In this document: piece after piece, positions 45,901-53,721 of the stretch
Position numbering within the stretch: the first letter of the stretch is position 1
Layout of the letters: every line of letters begins with the position of its first letter
Source of the DNA: Sinorhizobium meliloti 4H41
GTDB taxonomy: Bacteria; Pseudomonadota; Alphaproteobacteria; Rhizobiales; Rhizobiaceae
Assembly (NCBI RefSeq): GCF_000375585.1
Contig: NZ_AQWP01000014.1
Location: 1-64,000 of the forward strand
Length of the DNA: 64,000 nt
Direction: 5' to 3'
The notes under the pieces: generated by a model
What the model was told of the DNA's origin: nothing
The model's input: only the letters and a program-made list of their open reading frames with translations
The model's database searches: none
Made by a program: the position numbers and the translations under genes

Positions 45901-46523
45901 CCCGGCCTCTTGCCCCGTCCGGCACGACCATCGCAATCGACGACCCCGACGGCGAAGCGATCGTCGGCTCGGCCCTTTTCGCCGGGAAGAGCGCGCCGAA
46001 TTTCTCGATGCTCCGCGGCGCGATCCTGCACCGGTTGCTGCAGGTTCTTCCGTCGGTCGACGGCCGCGAGCGCCTGGCCGCGGCGGAGCGCTATCTCGCC
46101 CGTTCCGTGCCGCGCTGGCCCGAAGCCGAACGGCGCGCACTTGCCGGGAACGTCATGGACGTGCTCGACCATGCGGATCTGCAACCGCTTTTCGGCGAGC
46201 ACAGCCGGGCGGAAGTCTCCGTCATGGGGACGCTGAAGCTCGGGACACGCGAATTCGCCGTATCGGGCCGTATCGACCGTCTGGCCGTCACCGGCGACAT
46301 TGTGACGATCGCCGATTACAAGACCAACCGCGAAATCCCGGAATCGCCCGAAGAGATCGCGCCGGTCTACAGAAACCAGCTCGCGATCTATCGCGAAATC
46401 CTAAAACCTCTTTACGCCGGCAAGCGTTTCCGATGCGTGCTGATCTTCACCGAAGGCCCGGCGATCCGGGTGCTTCCCGAGCCGATGCTAGACAGGAGTC
46501 TTGAAGAGCTCGCGACAAAGTGA
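42954..46523 (+). CDS. addA: Double-strand break repair helicase AddA
   Basis: UvrD-type helicase-nuclease of 1189 residues that resects double-strand breaks with AddB and hands over to RecA. Visible are Walker A NAGSGKTHVLTQR, the helicase motif ILVDEAQDTSPAQW, GDEKQSIYSFQGARP, MTVHAAKGLEAPVVFL and the C-terminal nuclease SGRIDRLAVTGDIVTIADYK. I chose ATG 42954 (MRSDATGPEER) with GAGG just upstream; ATG 42939 is possible. Both overlap the addB stop at 42964, so the subunits are made in step. Confidence 0.95.
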   Translation: MRSDATGPEERTPEGWLDWTTQRQALASDPARSAWVSANAGSGKTHVLTQRVIRLLLAGCRPSAILCLTYTKAAASEMSNRVFEKLAEWATLDDSTLEKRIEAIEGKRPPTAKIQEARRLFARALETPGGLKIQTIHAFCEALLHQFPLEANVAGHFSVLDDRAAAVLLADARRALLTATAAASDRELAEAFATVLDLADDTGLEKLLAAIVANRAPIQAFLDHVSGRGGMDAHLRTALGLEPGETAETAMAAVWPLAGLNGPALDDYIDLGLRLGGAKPSAIAEGLRAVRAIEDVTARYAKLVELFFNGGGKPKAESAFLNAAMRRAAPQLELRMEEARSHMLACVDRLSIVQMYGATRAALILAERLNRDYEALKKARSQLDFEDLINRTAALLARSDVGAWVHYKLDQGIDHILVDEAQDTSPAQWAIIQSLAADFFAGETARADDRTIFAVGDEKQSIYSFQGARPERFSRESTLTERRVRAGNRHFSPIRLQLSFRSTVDVLSAVDTVFANSGNARGLSARSEAIVHASNRIGQPGAVDLWDVIAPEPAASEEDWTAPFDATPERAPVNILARRIAAVLEDWIGQETVIEKGVRRAMRPGDVIVLVRKRDAFVNALTRALKRRGNIPVAGADRLVLTSHIAVQDLIALGRFVLLPEDDLSLAALLKSPLLGFAEEDVFELAARRTEGESLWRRLRQAGAEETSRYHGAVRTLSRYAGLARELLPHDFYARVLGADGGRRAFLARLGSEVSDILDEFLTFALDHERSGLPGLQAFISTLEIEAPTVKREQDKERDEVRVMTVHAAKGLEAPVVFLVDGGGEAFVRQQVSDLRFVEKTQADHSGLTVPVWRAPGSAPNSLIAADNERLKKLAEEEYRRLLYVGMTRAADRLIVCGYRGQRQNTDTWHSMVQGTLAQDLKGRGTPRLFRAGSEEWQGIAWREAHVPRDLPTSEGGSEESQRPTAGLPTALFTPPAAPRRLPRPLAPSGTTIAIDDPDGEAIVGSALFAGKSAPNFSMLRGAILHRLLQVLPSVDGRERLAAAERYLARSVPRWPEAERRALAGNVMDVLDHADLQPLFGEHSRAEVSVMGTLKLGTREFAVSGRIDRLAVTGDIVTIADYKTNREIPESPEEIAPVYRNQLAIYREILKPLYAGKRFRCVLIFTEGPAIRVLPEPMLDRSLEELATK

Positions 46524-46604
46524 GATACACGATATTGAAAATCCGGTGGCGATGCCTCACATGAGACACAACATCTGGACACTGCCATTCCGAAGGAGCA
46601 CCCG

Positions 46605-46928
46605 ATGGCTACTGTGAAAGTCGATACTTCCAATTTTCAGAAAGAAGTTCTGAACTCGGCCGAACCGGTCGTCGTCGACTTCTGGGCGGAATGGTGCGGC
46701 CCGTGCAAGATGATTGCGCCGAGCCTCGAAGAAATCGCAACCGAGCTTGCCGGCAAGGTCAAGGTCGTCAAGCTCAACATCGACGAAAACCCCGAACTCG
46801 CGGCGCAATACGGCGTCCGTTCGATCCCGACGCTCGCCATGTTCAAGGGCGGCGAAGTCGCCGACATCAAGGTCGGCGCCGCACCGAAGACGGCGCTCAG
46901 CTCCTGGATTTCGAACGCGGTGGCTTGA
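46605..46928 (+). CDS. trxA: Thioredoxin
   Basis: Cytoplasmic thioredoxin of 107 residues, the standard size, with the WCGPC active site (Cys31, Cys34) in [15 protein letters not shown] and the cis-proline loop RSIPTLAMF. An AAGGAG ribosome binding site precedes ATG 46605. An 81-base gap separates it from addA, so it may have its own promoter as well. A strong terminator follows. Confidence 0.97.
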   Translation: MATVKVDTSNFQKEVLNSAEPVVVDFWAEWCGPCKMIAPSLEEIATELAGKVKVVKLNIDENPELAAQYGVRSIPTLAMFKGGEVADIKVGAAPKTALSSWISNAVA

Positions 46929-46956
46929 TCCGCCAGGACTTCAATCCGACAATGCG

Positions 46957-46982
46957 AAGCCCGGCCTGGCCGGGCTTTTTTT
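46957..46982 (+). terminator. Terminator of trxA
   Basis: AGCCCGGC-CTG-GCCGGGCT is followed by a run of T (AAGCCCGGCCTGGCCGGGCT, then T7). It also separates trxA from the convergent folC. Confidence 0.93.
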
Positions 46983-47001
46983 CGCCTGAAATCGTCGTGA
47001 T

Positions 47002-48345
47002 CTAGCGCGGCGGCGTGCCGTTTTCCGCGAGCACGTCGCCGACCAGGTAGAGGGAGCCGCCGATCAGCACGCGCGGCGGCACGGGGTCCTCGTCGGTGAG
47101 TTCCGCGATCTGCCCGAGCGCTTCGGCGACCGAGGAGGTTGCATTGGCCTCGAGCCCGGCTGCGGCCGCATCGGCGGCCAGCGCCAGCGGGTCCAGTCCC
47201 GCGTCGGACCCGTGCACCGGCACGGTGAAGACCTGTTCCGTCAGATCGAGGAAAGCCTTGAAATAGCCGATCGGTTCCTTGGTATTGATCATGCCGATGA
47301 TCAGGAAGAGCGGTCGCGGGTCGCGCTCCTCGAAGGTGGCCATCGCCTCGGCAATGACGTGGCCGGCGCCCGGATTGTGTCCGCCGTCGATCCATATCTC
47401 GGCGCCCGGCGGGCAGAAATGCGAGAGCCTGCCGCCGGGGAGGCGCTGCAGGCGCCCGGGCCACTCGACGCCGGCCAGCCCTTTCTCGATGGCCGCCTCG
47501 GGAACATCGAAACCGGCTGCCCGAACGGCACGGATCGCCGCCGCGGCATTGGCATATTGATGCCGGCCCGGCAGGCGCGGCAGCGGCAGATCCGCAAGGC
47601 CGTTCTCATCCTGGAAGATCAGCCTGCCGAACTCCTCATGCGCCATGAAATCCTGTCCGTAGACGGATATGGGGCAGCCGAGACGTTCGGCGGTCGCGAT
47701 CAGCACATTGCGTGCGCCCTCTTCCTCCTGGTGGCCGATCACCACCGGGCAGCCCCGCTTCATTATCCCCGCCTTCTCCGCAGCGATCAGTTCGACCCGG
47801 TCGCCGAGATAGGCCTGATGATCGAGCGAGATCGGCATGATCACGGAGACGGCCGGCCGGGCAATGACATTGGTCGCGTCATATCGTCCGCCGAGGCCGA
47901 CTTCTATGATCGCGACATCGGCCGGATGCTCCGCGAAGAGCAGGAAAGTGACCGCGGTCAGGATTTCGAAGACGGTGATCTTCTCACCGCCATTCGCTTC
48001 GGCAACGCGCCGTACGGCATCGGCAAGCACGGGGTCGCTGACCAGGGCGCCCTTGCCGCCCTTTACACCCAGGCGATAGCGCTCGTGCCAATTCACCAGA
48101 TGCGGCGACGTGTGAACATGGACGCTGAGGCCCGCGGCCTCCAGGATCGCCCGGCAGAAGGCCGTGACCGAGCCCTTGCCGTTGGTGCCGGCCACGTGGA
48201 TGACCGGCGGCAGGCGCTCGTGAGGATTGCCGAGGGCGGCAAGCAGCCGCGTGATCCTGTCGAGCGAAAGGTCGAACCCTTTGGGATGCAGGGCGAGAAG
48301 CTTCTCGATCTCCTGCGCCGCCTCGCTGACCTGTGTCGCCGTCAT
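47002..48345 (-). CDS. folC: Folylpolyglutamate synthase/dihydrofolate synthase
   Basis: Mur-ligase-like enzyme of 447 residues that joins glutamate to dihydropteroate and then to folates. The P-loop HVAGTNGKGSVTAF is near residues 47-60. TSPHLVNWHER and the metal-binding VGLGGRYDATNV follow in order. The C-terminal glutamate-ligase domain (WIDGGHNPGAGHV) is complete. It is the last gene of trpF-trpB-trpA-accD-folC, 15 bases after accD. Confidence 0.96.
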   Translation of the reverse strand: MTATQVSEAAQEIEKLLALHPKGFDLSLDRITRLLAALGNPHERLPPVIHVAGTNGKGSVTAFCRAILEAAGLSVHVHTSPHLVNWHERYRLGVKGGKGALVSDPVLADAVRRVAEANGGEKITVFEILTAVTFLLFAEHPADVAIIEVGLGGRYDATNVIARPAVSVIMPISLDHQAYLGDRVELIAAEKAGIMKRGCPVVIGHQEEEGARNVLIATAERLGCPISVYGQDFMAHEEFGRLIFQDENGLADLPLPRLPGRHQYANAAAAIRAVRAAGFDVPEAAIEKGLAGVEWPGRLQRLPGGRLSHFCPPGAEIWIDGGHNPGAGHVIAEAMATFEERDPRPLFLIIGMINTKEPIGYFKAFLDLTEQVFTVPVHGSDAGLDPLALAADAAAAGLEANATSSVAEALGQIAELTDEDPVPPRVLIGGSLYLVGDVLAENGTPPR

Positions 48346-48360
48346 GATGGTAGCCCTAAT

Positions 48361-49275
48361 CTAGGCGCTCGCGGCCACCGGCAGCGGGGCCAACTCCGTC
48401 GCGGTATCGCGCTTGACCGCCTTGGCCGGCTTCTTCATCAGAATGTTGAGAACGCGCGCGAGCGTCTCCGGGATGTCGTGGCGCTTGACGACCATGTCGA
48501 CCATGCCATGCTCCAGCAGATATTCCGAAGTCTGGAAGCCATCGGGAAGCTTTTCCCGCAGCGTCTGCTCGATCACCCGCTTGCCGGCAAAGCCGATTTC
48601 CGCGCCTGGCTCGGCCATGTGGATATCGCCCAGCATCGCATAGGATGCGGTGACGCCGCCGGTCGTCGGGTTCGTGAGGACGACGATATAGGGAAGCCCC
48701 GCTTCCTTGAGCATGTTCAGGGCTACGGTCGTGCGCGGCAGCTGCATCAGCGACAGGATGCCTTCCTGCATGCGAGCGCCGCCCGAGGCCGGGAACATCA
48801 CCAGCGGGCACTTCTCCGCTATCGCGCGCTCGAAGGCCTTCACGATCGCTTCGCCCGCGGCAATGCCCAGCGACCCGCCGATGAAGTTGAACTCATGCGC
48901 GACGGCGACGAGCTTGATGCCCTGGACCTGGCCGAGGCCGGCAACGATCGTGTCATCGAGTTCGGTCTTGGCGCGGCTGTCGCGCAGGCGATCGGAGTAT
49001 TTCTTCGAGTCGCGGAACTTAAGCGGGTCCTGCGCCACCTTGGGCTGCGGGAAGGCCTCGTAGATTCCGCCGTCGAAGAGATCCTTCAAACGGGCCTTCG
49101 CCGGCATCTTCATGTGGAAGCCGGATTGCGGGATGACCCATTTGTTCTCTTCCAGATCGCGATGGAACACCATCTCGCCCGTTTCAGGGCACTTGATCCA
49201 GAGGTTCTCCGGAACTTCCCTGCGGCCGAGCATCGAGTTGATCTTCGGCCGAACGTAGTTTGTGATCCAGTTCAA
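48361..49275 (-). CDS. accD: Acetyl-CoA carboxylase carboxyltransferase subunit beta
   Basis: Beta subunit of the carboxyltransferase that makes malonyl-CoA for fatty acid synthesis; 304 residues, the usual length. The crotonase-like core ([37 protein letters not shown]) is complete. The N-terminal zinc ribbon is not: of the four cysteines of the E. coli protein only Cys29 (WIKCPETG) remains, with Thr32, Ile48 and Ser51 in the other positions. The start is TTG 49275 ([10 protein letters not shown]), eight bases after GGAGA. Rhizobial trpA-accD-folC linkage is well known. Confidence 0.96.
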   Translation of the reverse strand: MNWITNYVRPKINSMLGRREVPENLWIKCPETGEMVFHRDLEENKWVIPQSGFHMKMPAKARLKDLFDGGIYEAFPQPKVAQDPLKFRDSKKYSDRLRDSRAKTELDDTIVAGLGQVQGIKLVAVAHEFNFIGGSLGIAAGEAIVKAFERAIAEKCPLVMFPASGGARMQEGILSLMQLPRTTVALNMLKEAGLPYIVVLTNPTTGGVTASYAMLGDIHMAEPGAEIGFAGKRVIEQTLREKLPDGFQTSEYLLEHGMVDMVVKRHDIPETLARVLNILMKKPAKAVKRDTATELAPLPVAASA

Positions 49276-49328
49276 TTAAGCAGTCTCCTGAAGATTTTCC
49301 TTCGGCTTGTGCGCGTCAATATGGGCAA

Positions 49329-50168
49329 TTATTCGGCTGCAGCAAGCCGTGCCGCCCGTACGCCGGCCGCAAGCCCCCTGACGAGCGCTTCGACGCCCGG
49401 GACCGTCGCTTCCGTTGCCTGGCCTTCTTCGGTCAAGCTCGACGCGATCTGATTGACGATCGCCGTGCCGACGACGACGCCGTCTGCGGATGCGCCGATG
49501 GCGCGCGCATGGTCGGCGGTCTTCACCCCGAAGCCGACGCAGACAGGCAAGGGCGTATGCGCCTTGATGCGTGCGACCGCTCCGGCGATCAACGACGGAT
49601 CGGGCAGCGCCGAGCCGGTGATCCCGGTCATCGACACGTAATACACGAAACCCGACGTGTTTTCGAGAACCTTGGGCAGGCGGCGATCGTCCGTCGTGGG
49701 CGTTGCCAGGCGGATGAAGCTGATGCCCTTCTCAAGCGCAGGAATGCACAGTTCGTCGTCCATTTCCGGCGGCAGGTCCACGACGATCAGGCCGTCGACG
49801 CCGGCCTCGAGCGCGTCCTCCAGGAACCGCTCGACGCCATAGATATAGATCGGGTTGTAATAGCCCATCAGCACGATGGGGGTGCGCTGGTCCTCCGCCC
49901 GGAAGAGCCGGGCGAGCTCCAGCGTCTTGGCGAGCGACTGCCCGGCCTTCAGCGCGCGCTGGCCGGCGAGCTGGATCGCCGGTCCATCGGCCATCGGGTC
50001 GGAAAAAGGCACGCCGAGTTCGATGATGTCGGCACCCGCCTGCCGCAGCGCCTTCATGATCGCCAGCGACGTTTCGAAATCCGGGTCGCCGCCCATGAAA
50101 TAGGTCACGAGAACCGGGCGCCCCTCGGCCGCGACGTCGGCGAACCGTTGCTCCATGCGTGCGGTCAT
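49329..50168 (-). CDS. trpA: Tryptophan synthase alpha chain
   Basis: TIM-barrel subunit of 279 residues that cleaves indole-3-glycerol phosphate and channels indole to TrpB. The catalytic glutamate lies in [16 protein letters not shown], and the aspartate in the [11 protein letters not shown] stretch. The phosphate loop [12 protein letters not shown] is intact. It starts five bases after trpB. Confidence 0.97.
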   Translation of the reverse strand: MTARMEQRFADVAAEGRPVLVTYFMGGDPDFETSLAIMKALRQAGADIIELGVPFSDPMADGPAIQLAGQRALKAGQSLAKTLELARLFRAEDQRTPIVLMGYYNPIYIYGVERFLEDALEAGVDGLIVVDLPPEMDDELCIPALEKGISFIRLATPTTDDRRLPKVLENTSGFVYYVSMTGITGSALPDPSLIAGAVARIKAHTPLPVCVGFGVKTADHARAIGASADGVVVGTAIVNQIASSLTEEGQATEATVPGVEALVRGLAAGVRAARLAAAE

Positions 50169-50173
50169 GATCT

Positions 50174-51394
50174 TTACTGCCCCATACCGAGAATTTTGCC
50201 GACGGTGAAAATGTCCTTGTCGCCGCGACCGGAGAGATTCATCAGGATGATCTCGTCCTTGCCCATCTTCGGCGCGCGCTTGATGACTTCGGCAAGCGCA
50301 TGGGACGGTTCGAGCGCCGGGATGATGCCTTCGAGCCGCGTCAATGTCTGAAAGGCCTCGAGCGCCTCATGGTCCATGATCGGCACATATTCGACGCGGC
50401 CGATGTCGTTCAGCCAGGCATGTTCCGGTCCGATGCCCGGATAATCGAGCCCGGCCGAGATCGAATGGCCTTCCTTGATCTGGCCGTCACCGTCCTGAAG
50501 AAGATAGGTGCGGTTGCCGTGGAGCACGCCGGGCGAACCGGCGGTGAGCGAAGCGCAGTGCTCGTCGCCGTCGAGCCCCTTGCCACCCGCTTCCACGCCG
50601 ACGATCCTGACGCCCTCGTCGTCGAGGAACGAATGGAAGATGCCGATCGCATTGGAACCGCCGCCCACGGCAGCGACCACGAGATCGGGAAGCCGGCCTT
50701 CGGCTTCGAGGATCTGCCGCTTGGCTTCCTCACCGATGACTGCCTGGAAGTCGCGCACCATCTCCGGATAGGGATGCGGGCCGGCAGCCGTGCCGATCAG
50801 GTAATAGGTGCTGTCGACATTGGTCACCCAGTCGCGCAACGCCTCGTTCATGGCGTCCTTGAGGGTGCCGTTGCCGGCGGTCACCGGCTTCACCTCGGCG
50901 CCGAGAAGCTTCATGCGGAAGACGTTCGGCGCCTGCCGCTCCACGTCGGTCGCACCCATATAGACCACGCAGGGCAGGCCGAAGCGCGCCGCGACCGTCG
51001 CCGATGCCACTCCGTGCTGGCCGGCGCCGGTTTCCGCGATGATGCGGGTCTTGCCCATGCGCTTGGCGAGCAGGATCTGACCGATGCAATTGTTGATCTT
51101 GTGGGAGCCCGTGTGATTGAGCTCCTCGCGCTTGAAATAGATCTTGGCGCCGCCGAGTTCGGCCGTCAGGCGCTCGGCGAAATAGAGCGGGCTCGGCCGG
51201 CCGATATAGTGGGTGCCGAGATTTTCGAGCTCTGCCTTGAAGGCCGGATCGTTCTTCGCCCTCGCCCACTCATCCTGGAGATCGAGGATCAGCGGCATCA
51301 GCGTCTCGGCGACGAAGCGCCCGCCGAATATGCCGAAACGGCCCTCTTCATCGGGTCCGGACCTGAAGGAGTTCGGTTTAGGCGGTTGATTCAC
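50174..51394 (-). CDS. trpB: Tryptophan synthase beta chain
   Basis: PLP enzyme of 406 residues that makes tryptophan from indole and serine. The PLP lysine is in [14 protein letters not shown] and the phosphate loop is [21 protein letters not shown] is the substrate-carboxylate motif. The start is GTG 51394 with GGGAG upstream. It lies 24 bases after trpF. Confidence 0.97.
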   Translation of the reverse strand: MNQPPKPNSFRSGPDEEGRFGIFGGRFVAETLMPLILDLQDEWARAKNDPAFKAELENLGTHYIGRPSPLYFAERLTAELGGAKIYFKREELNHTGSHKINNCIGQILLAKRMGKTRIIAETGAGQHGVASATVAARFGLPCVVYMGATDVERQAPNVFRMKLLGAEVKPVTAGNGTLKDAMNEALRDWVTNVDSTYYLIGTAAGPHPYPEMVRDFQAVIGEEAKRQILEAEGRLPDLVVAAVGGGSNAIGIFHSFLDDEGVRIVGVEAGGKGLDGDEHCASLTAGSPGVLHGNRTYLLQDGDGQIKEGHSISAGLDYPGIGPEHAWLNDIGRVEYVPIMDHEALEAFQTLTRLEGIIPALEPSHALAEVIKRAPKMGKDEIILMNLSGRGDKDIFTVGKILGMGQ

Positions 51395-51418
51395 GTCTTG
51401 CTCCCTGATCGCGGCCGC

Positions 51419-52066
51419 TCAAGCTTCCGCCCGGCGGACCGCTTCGAAAAACGCTTCCATGAGCGTCAGATCCTTTATCCCCGGCGCGCTCTCGACTCCG
51501 GAGGATGTATCGATGGCGCGGGCGCCGGTCCGCGCAAGTGCGTCTCCGATGTTGCTCGCGTTCAATCCACCGGAAAGCATGTAATCGACGCTTCCGTCAA
51601 GCGCGTCGAGAAGCCGCCAGTCGAAAGAAATCCCGTTGCCGCCCGGCAGATCGGAACCAGCCGGAGGCTTCGCATCCAGGAGAAAACGGTCGACGATGTC
51701 CACATAGGGATCGATCCGCTCCAGATCGGAGGCCTCACGGACGGCAAGCGCCTTCATCACCGGAAGACCGTAAAGCGCCTTGATGGCAAGGACCCGCTCC
51801 GGGGTCTCCGAGCCGTGAAGCTGGAGGACGTCGGGGGCGAGCGCCGAGACGATCTCGTCGAGACCGTCATTGTCCGCATCGACCGTGACCGCAACGATCT
51901 TCGCGCGCCCGCGGGCGCGCGCGGCAAGGCGGCCGGCATCGTCCGGTTCGATGTTGCGGGGGCTCTTGGGAAAGAAGATGAAGCCCACGTGGGAAGCGCC
52001 GAGCGCGACGGCACGTTCCACGGCTTCGACCGTCTTCAAACCACAGATCTTCACTTCCGTTTTCAT
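51419..52066 (-). CDS. trpF: Phosphoribosylanthranilate isomerase
   Basis: TIM-barrel isomerase of 215 residues. The catalytic cysteine is in VKICGLKTVEAVE at the N-terminus and the aspartate is in AIDTSSGVES near the C-terminus. LSGGLNASN is the phosphate loop. I placed the start at ATG 52066 (MKTEVKICGLK); the longer upstream frame runs into intergenic repeats. First gene of trpF-trpB-trpA-accD-folC. The other trp genes are elsewhere, as in most rhizobia. Confidence 0.96.
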   Translation of the reverse strand: MKTEVKICGLKTVEAVERAVALGASHVGFIFFPKSPRNIEPDDAGRLAARARGRAKIVAVTVDADNDGLDEIVSALAPDVLQLHGSETPERVLAIKALYGLPVMKALAVREASDLERIDPYVDIVDRFLLDAKPPAGSDLPGGNGISFDWRLLDALDGSVDYMLSGGLNASNIGDALARTGARAIDTSSGVESAPGIKDLTLMEAFFEAVRRAEA

Positions 52067-52132
52067 GGAAAGCGACCTTGCATGAAATGCCGCCCGAGTC
52101 GAGCAAAACCGTTGCGCGCCAGCGGCCAATCT

Positions 52133-52204
52133 TAGGAAGAGGGGGTGGCGGGCATCCGGTGTTTTTCGGGCGAACCAAGCCCGCGCCCTCCTCCGCCCTT
52201 CCTG
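52133..52204. repeat. Large imperfect inverted repeat in the trpF leader
   Basis: AGGAAGAGGGGGTGGCGGGC at the left pairs, with mismatches and gaps, with GCCCGCGCCCTCCTCCGCCC and CTTCCT at the right. It lies 67-138 bases upstream of the trpF start. It could act in the trpF leader or be a decayed repeat; no Trp-codon leader peptide was found. Confidence 0.4.
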
Positions 52205-52257
52205 CACCTTTTCGCCGCAAGCGGAGCGACGGGACAAACCGCATGCCTCCCAATTTC

Positions 52258-52283
52258 CCTCTCCCCGCCTGCGGGGTGAGGGG
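52258..52283. repeat. Short palindromic repeat CTCTCCCCGC/GCGGGGTGAG
   Basis: CCCTCTCCCCGC and GCGGGGTGAGGG form a near-perfect hairpin just after the metallopeptidase stop codon. I recognise this CCCCTCACCC/CTCCCCGC type as a common rhizobial intergenic repeat. It lacks a T-run, so it is not a standard terminator. Confidence 0.5.
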
Positions 52284-52302
52284 CCCTTCGGCCACGCTCG
52301 AT

Positions 52303-53058
52303 CTACCCGAAATCGATCGCGTGCAGCATCGTACCGTTGCGCTTGAGCCAGTGCCTGGCGTCCTTCGTTTCCGGGCACAGGCTCTCGCATAGCGCCCAGA
52401 AACGCGGTCCATGGTTCATTTCCTGCAGATGGGCGACCTCGTGTGCCGCGAGATAGGCGATCACCTTCGGCGGCGCCATGGCGATCCGCCAGGAAAAGCT
52501 CAAATCGCCCTCGGCGGAGCAGGAGCCCCAGCGGCTGCGGGTGTCCTTCAGGCTGAGGGAGCGTGCCCTGCTTCCCGTCCTGCCGGCATAGACGGCGACC
52601 AGGCGTTCGAGTTCGCTGCGGGCTTCCTTCTTGAGATAGTCGGCGATGCGCCGGCGCAGATGCTCCTCGGCACCGCCCACTCTGAGAACCGCCTCCTCGC
52701 CGATCACGAGCGCTTCGGTCAAGCCGCGCAGGCGGCCCGTTCTCTCGATGCGGTGCGCGACGCCGCGAACAAGGATGGTGCCGCCGTCCTCGAGCTCGCT
52801 TTCGCCGGAAAAGCGGGCAAGCTTGGTCATCAGCCAGCCCTGGTGCCGGGTGAGGAAGGCGCTGACTTCGCGCTCCGGCAGGCCTTCCGGCACGGTGAGC
52901 TTCAACGCTCGCCCTCCGGGCTCGATGCGAAGCGTCATCCGCGTCGCGCGCGCATTTTGCCGAATGGTCAGGGGAAGGACCTTGCCGGCGACCTCGATGT
53001 CACGGACGACATCAAGGGGCGGTCCACTGCCACGGCGCCGCTTGAGAGATGAAAACAT
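52303..53058 (-). CDS. YgjP-type metal-dependent hydrolase (DUF45, M48-like)
   Basis: Predicted zinc metallopeptidase of 251 residues. The HExxH motif is in AAHEVAHLQEMNHGPRFWAL, with the third ligand histidine (NHGPRF) a short distance on, as in the YgjP/WLM branch. KDTRSRWGSCSAEGDLSFSWRI upstream of it is the family's other conserved block. The natural substrate is unknown. It stands apart from trpF by 236 bases of repeats. Confidence 0.88.
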   Translation of the reverse strand: MFSSLKRRRGSGPPLDVVRDIEVAGKVLPLTIRQNARATRMTLRIEPGGRALKLTVPEGLPEREVSAFLTRHQGWLMTKLARFSGESELEDGGTILVRGVAHRIERTGRLRGLTEALVIGEEAVLRVGGAEEHLRRRIADYLKKEARSELERLVAVYAGRTGSRARSLSLKDTRSRWGSCSAEGDLSFSWRIAMAPPKVIAYLAAHEVAHLQEMNHGPRFWALCESLCPETKDARHWLKRNGTMLHAIDFG

Positions 53059-53106
53059 GAGGCCGTTCTAGCCGATTCGCAGGGGACTTGGCAGATGGAC
53101 GAGCGA

Positions 53107-53136
53107 CATCCGGCGTTTCACATGAAACACCGGATG
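53107..53136. promoter_or_regulatory. Palindrome containing a parS-like core
   Basis: CATCCGG and CCGGATG (53107-53113 and 53130-53136) flank GTTTCACATGAAACA. The inner 16-mer CGTTTCACATGAAACA matches 14 of 16 positions of TGTTTCACGTGAAACA, one mismatch being in the central CG. There is no T-run to make it a terminator on either strand. Confidence 0.35.
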
Positions 53137-53146
53137 CCTTGCGGGA

Positions 53147-53572
53147 TCAGCTCGATTCGAAGCCGGCTTCCGGACCGGTGCGGCCGTTCTTGCGTTCGCG
53201 CATGAAGCGGTCGAATTCCTCCTGGTCCTTGGCACGACGGAGTTCGCGTACATAGCCGTCGAATTCCTCGCGCATCTCGTCAAGCTTGCGGCGCTCCTCG
53301 TCGAGACGGGCAAGTTCCGCTGTCCGCCAGTCGTCGAAGGCGACATTGCCGGTACGATGATGTGCCCAATGTCCCCGGTGGTTCCGTTTGAAGCCGGCAC
53401 ACATGCGATCCACTCCTTCATTGGCGTCCTTCTTGAACGCCCTCAGCTTGTCGCCGAAGAGGATGTAGGCGAGCATTGCCAGGCCGAGCGGCCAGAACAC
53501 AATGAAACCCAGCACCATCAATGCAATGGTCGCGGGCGTCCAGTCCGGACGGATCAGTGCAGATTGGTTCAT
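53147..53572 (-). CDS. DUF2852 domain membrane protein
   Basis: Small membrane protein of 141 residues of the DUF2852 family, typical of Rhizobiales and without known function. It starts at ATG 53572 (MNQSALIRPDWTP) after a CTGAAGA stretch. One or two hydrophobic segments (IALMVLGFIVFWPLGLAMLAY) at about 13-35 are followed by a highly charged helical tail (ARLDEERRKLDEMREEFDGY) likely to form a coiled coil. The upstream 35-residue extension is not supported. Confidence 0.82.
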   Translation of the reverse strand: MNQSALIRPDWTPATIALMVLGFIVFWPLGLAMLAYILFGDKLRAFKKDANEGVDRMCAGFKRNHRGHWAHHRTGNVAFDDWRTAELARLDEERRKLDEMREEFDGYVRELRRAKDQEEFDRFMRERKNGRTGPEAGFESS

Positions 53573-53721
53573 CTTCAGGATTCCTCGCAGTCGGCGGGCC
53601 GCCCTTCGCGGCCCGATGAAAACGATGTGGGAAAGCCACGGCCCCGGCGCAAGACATTGCATCAAGGAATCGGACAACCCCCTGACTTTCCTCCGGCAAA
53701 TCGAGCGCTCCGGTGACTTGC

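Noticed and set aside
42831-46202. 1123-codon open frame on the minus strand opposite addA
   Set aside because: It is a shadow of addA in high-GC DNA: arginine- and glycine-rich, no domain, while the plus strand has all helicase and nuclease motifs.
47212-49452. 746-codon plus-strand frame across folC and accD
   Set aside because: Antisense to two clearly identified genes; composition biased to Arg, His and Asp as expected for a shadow.
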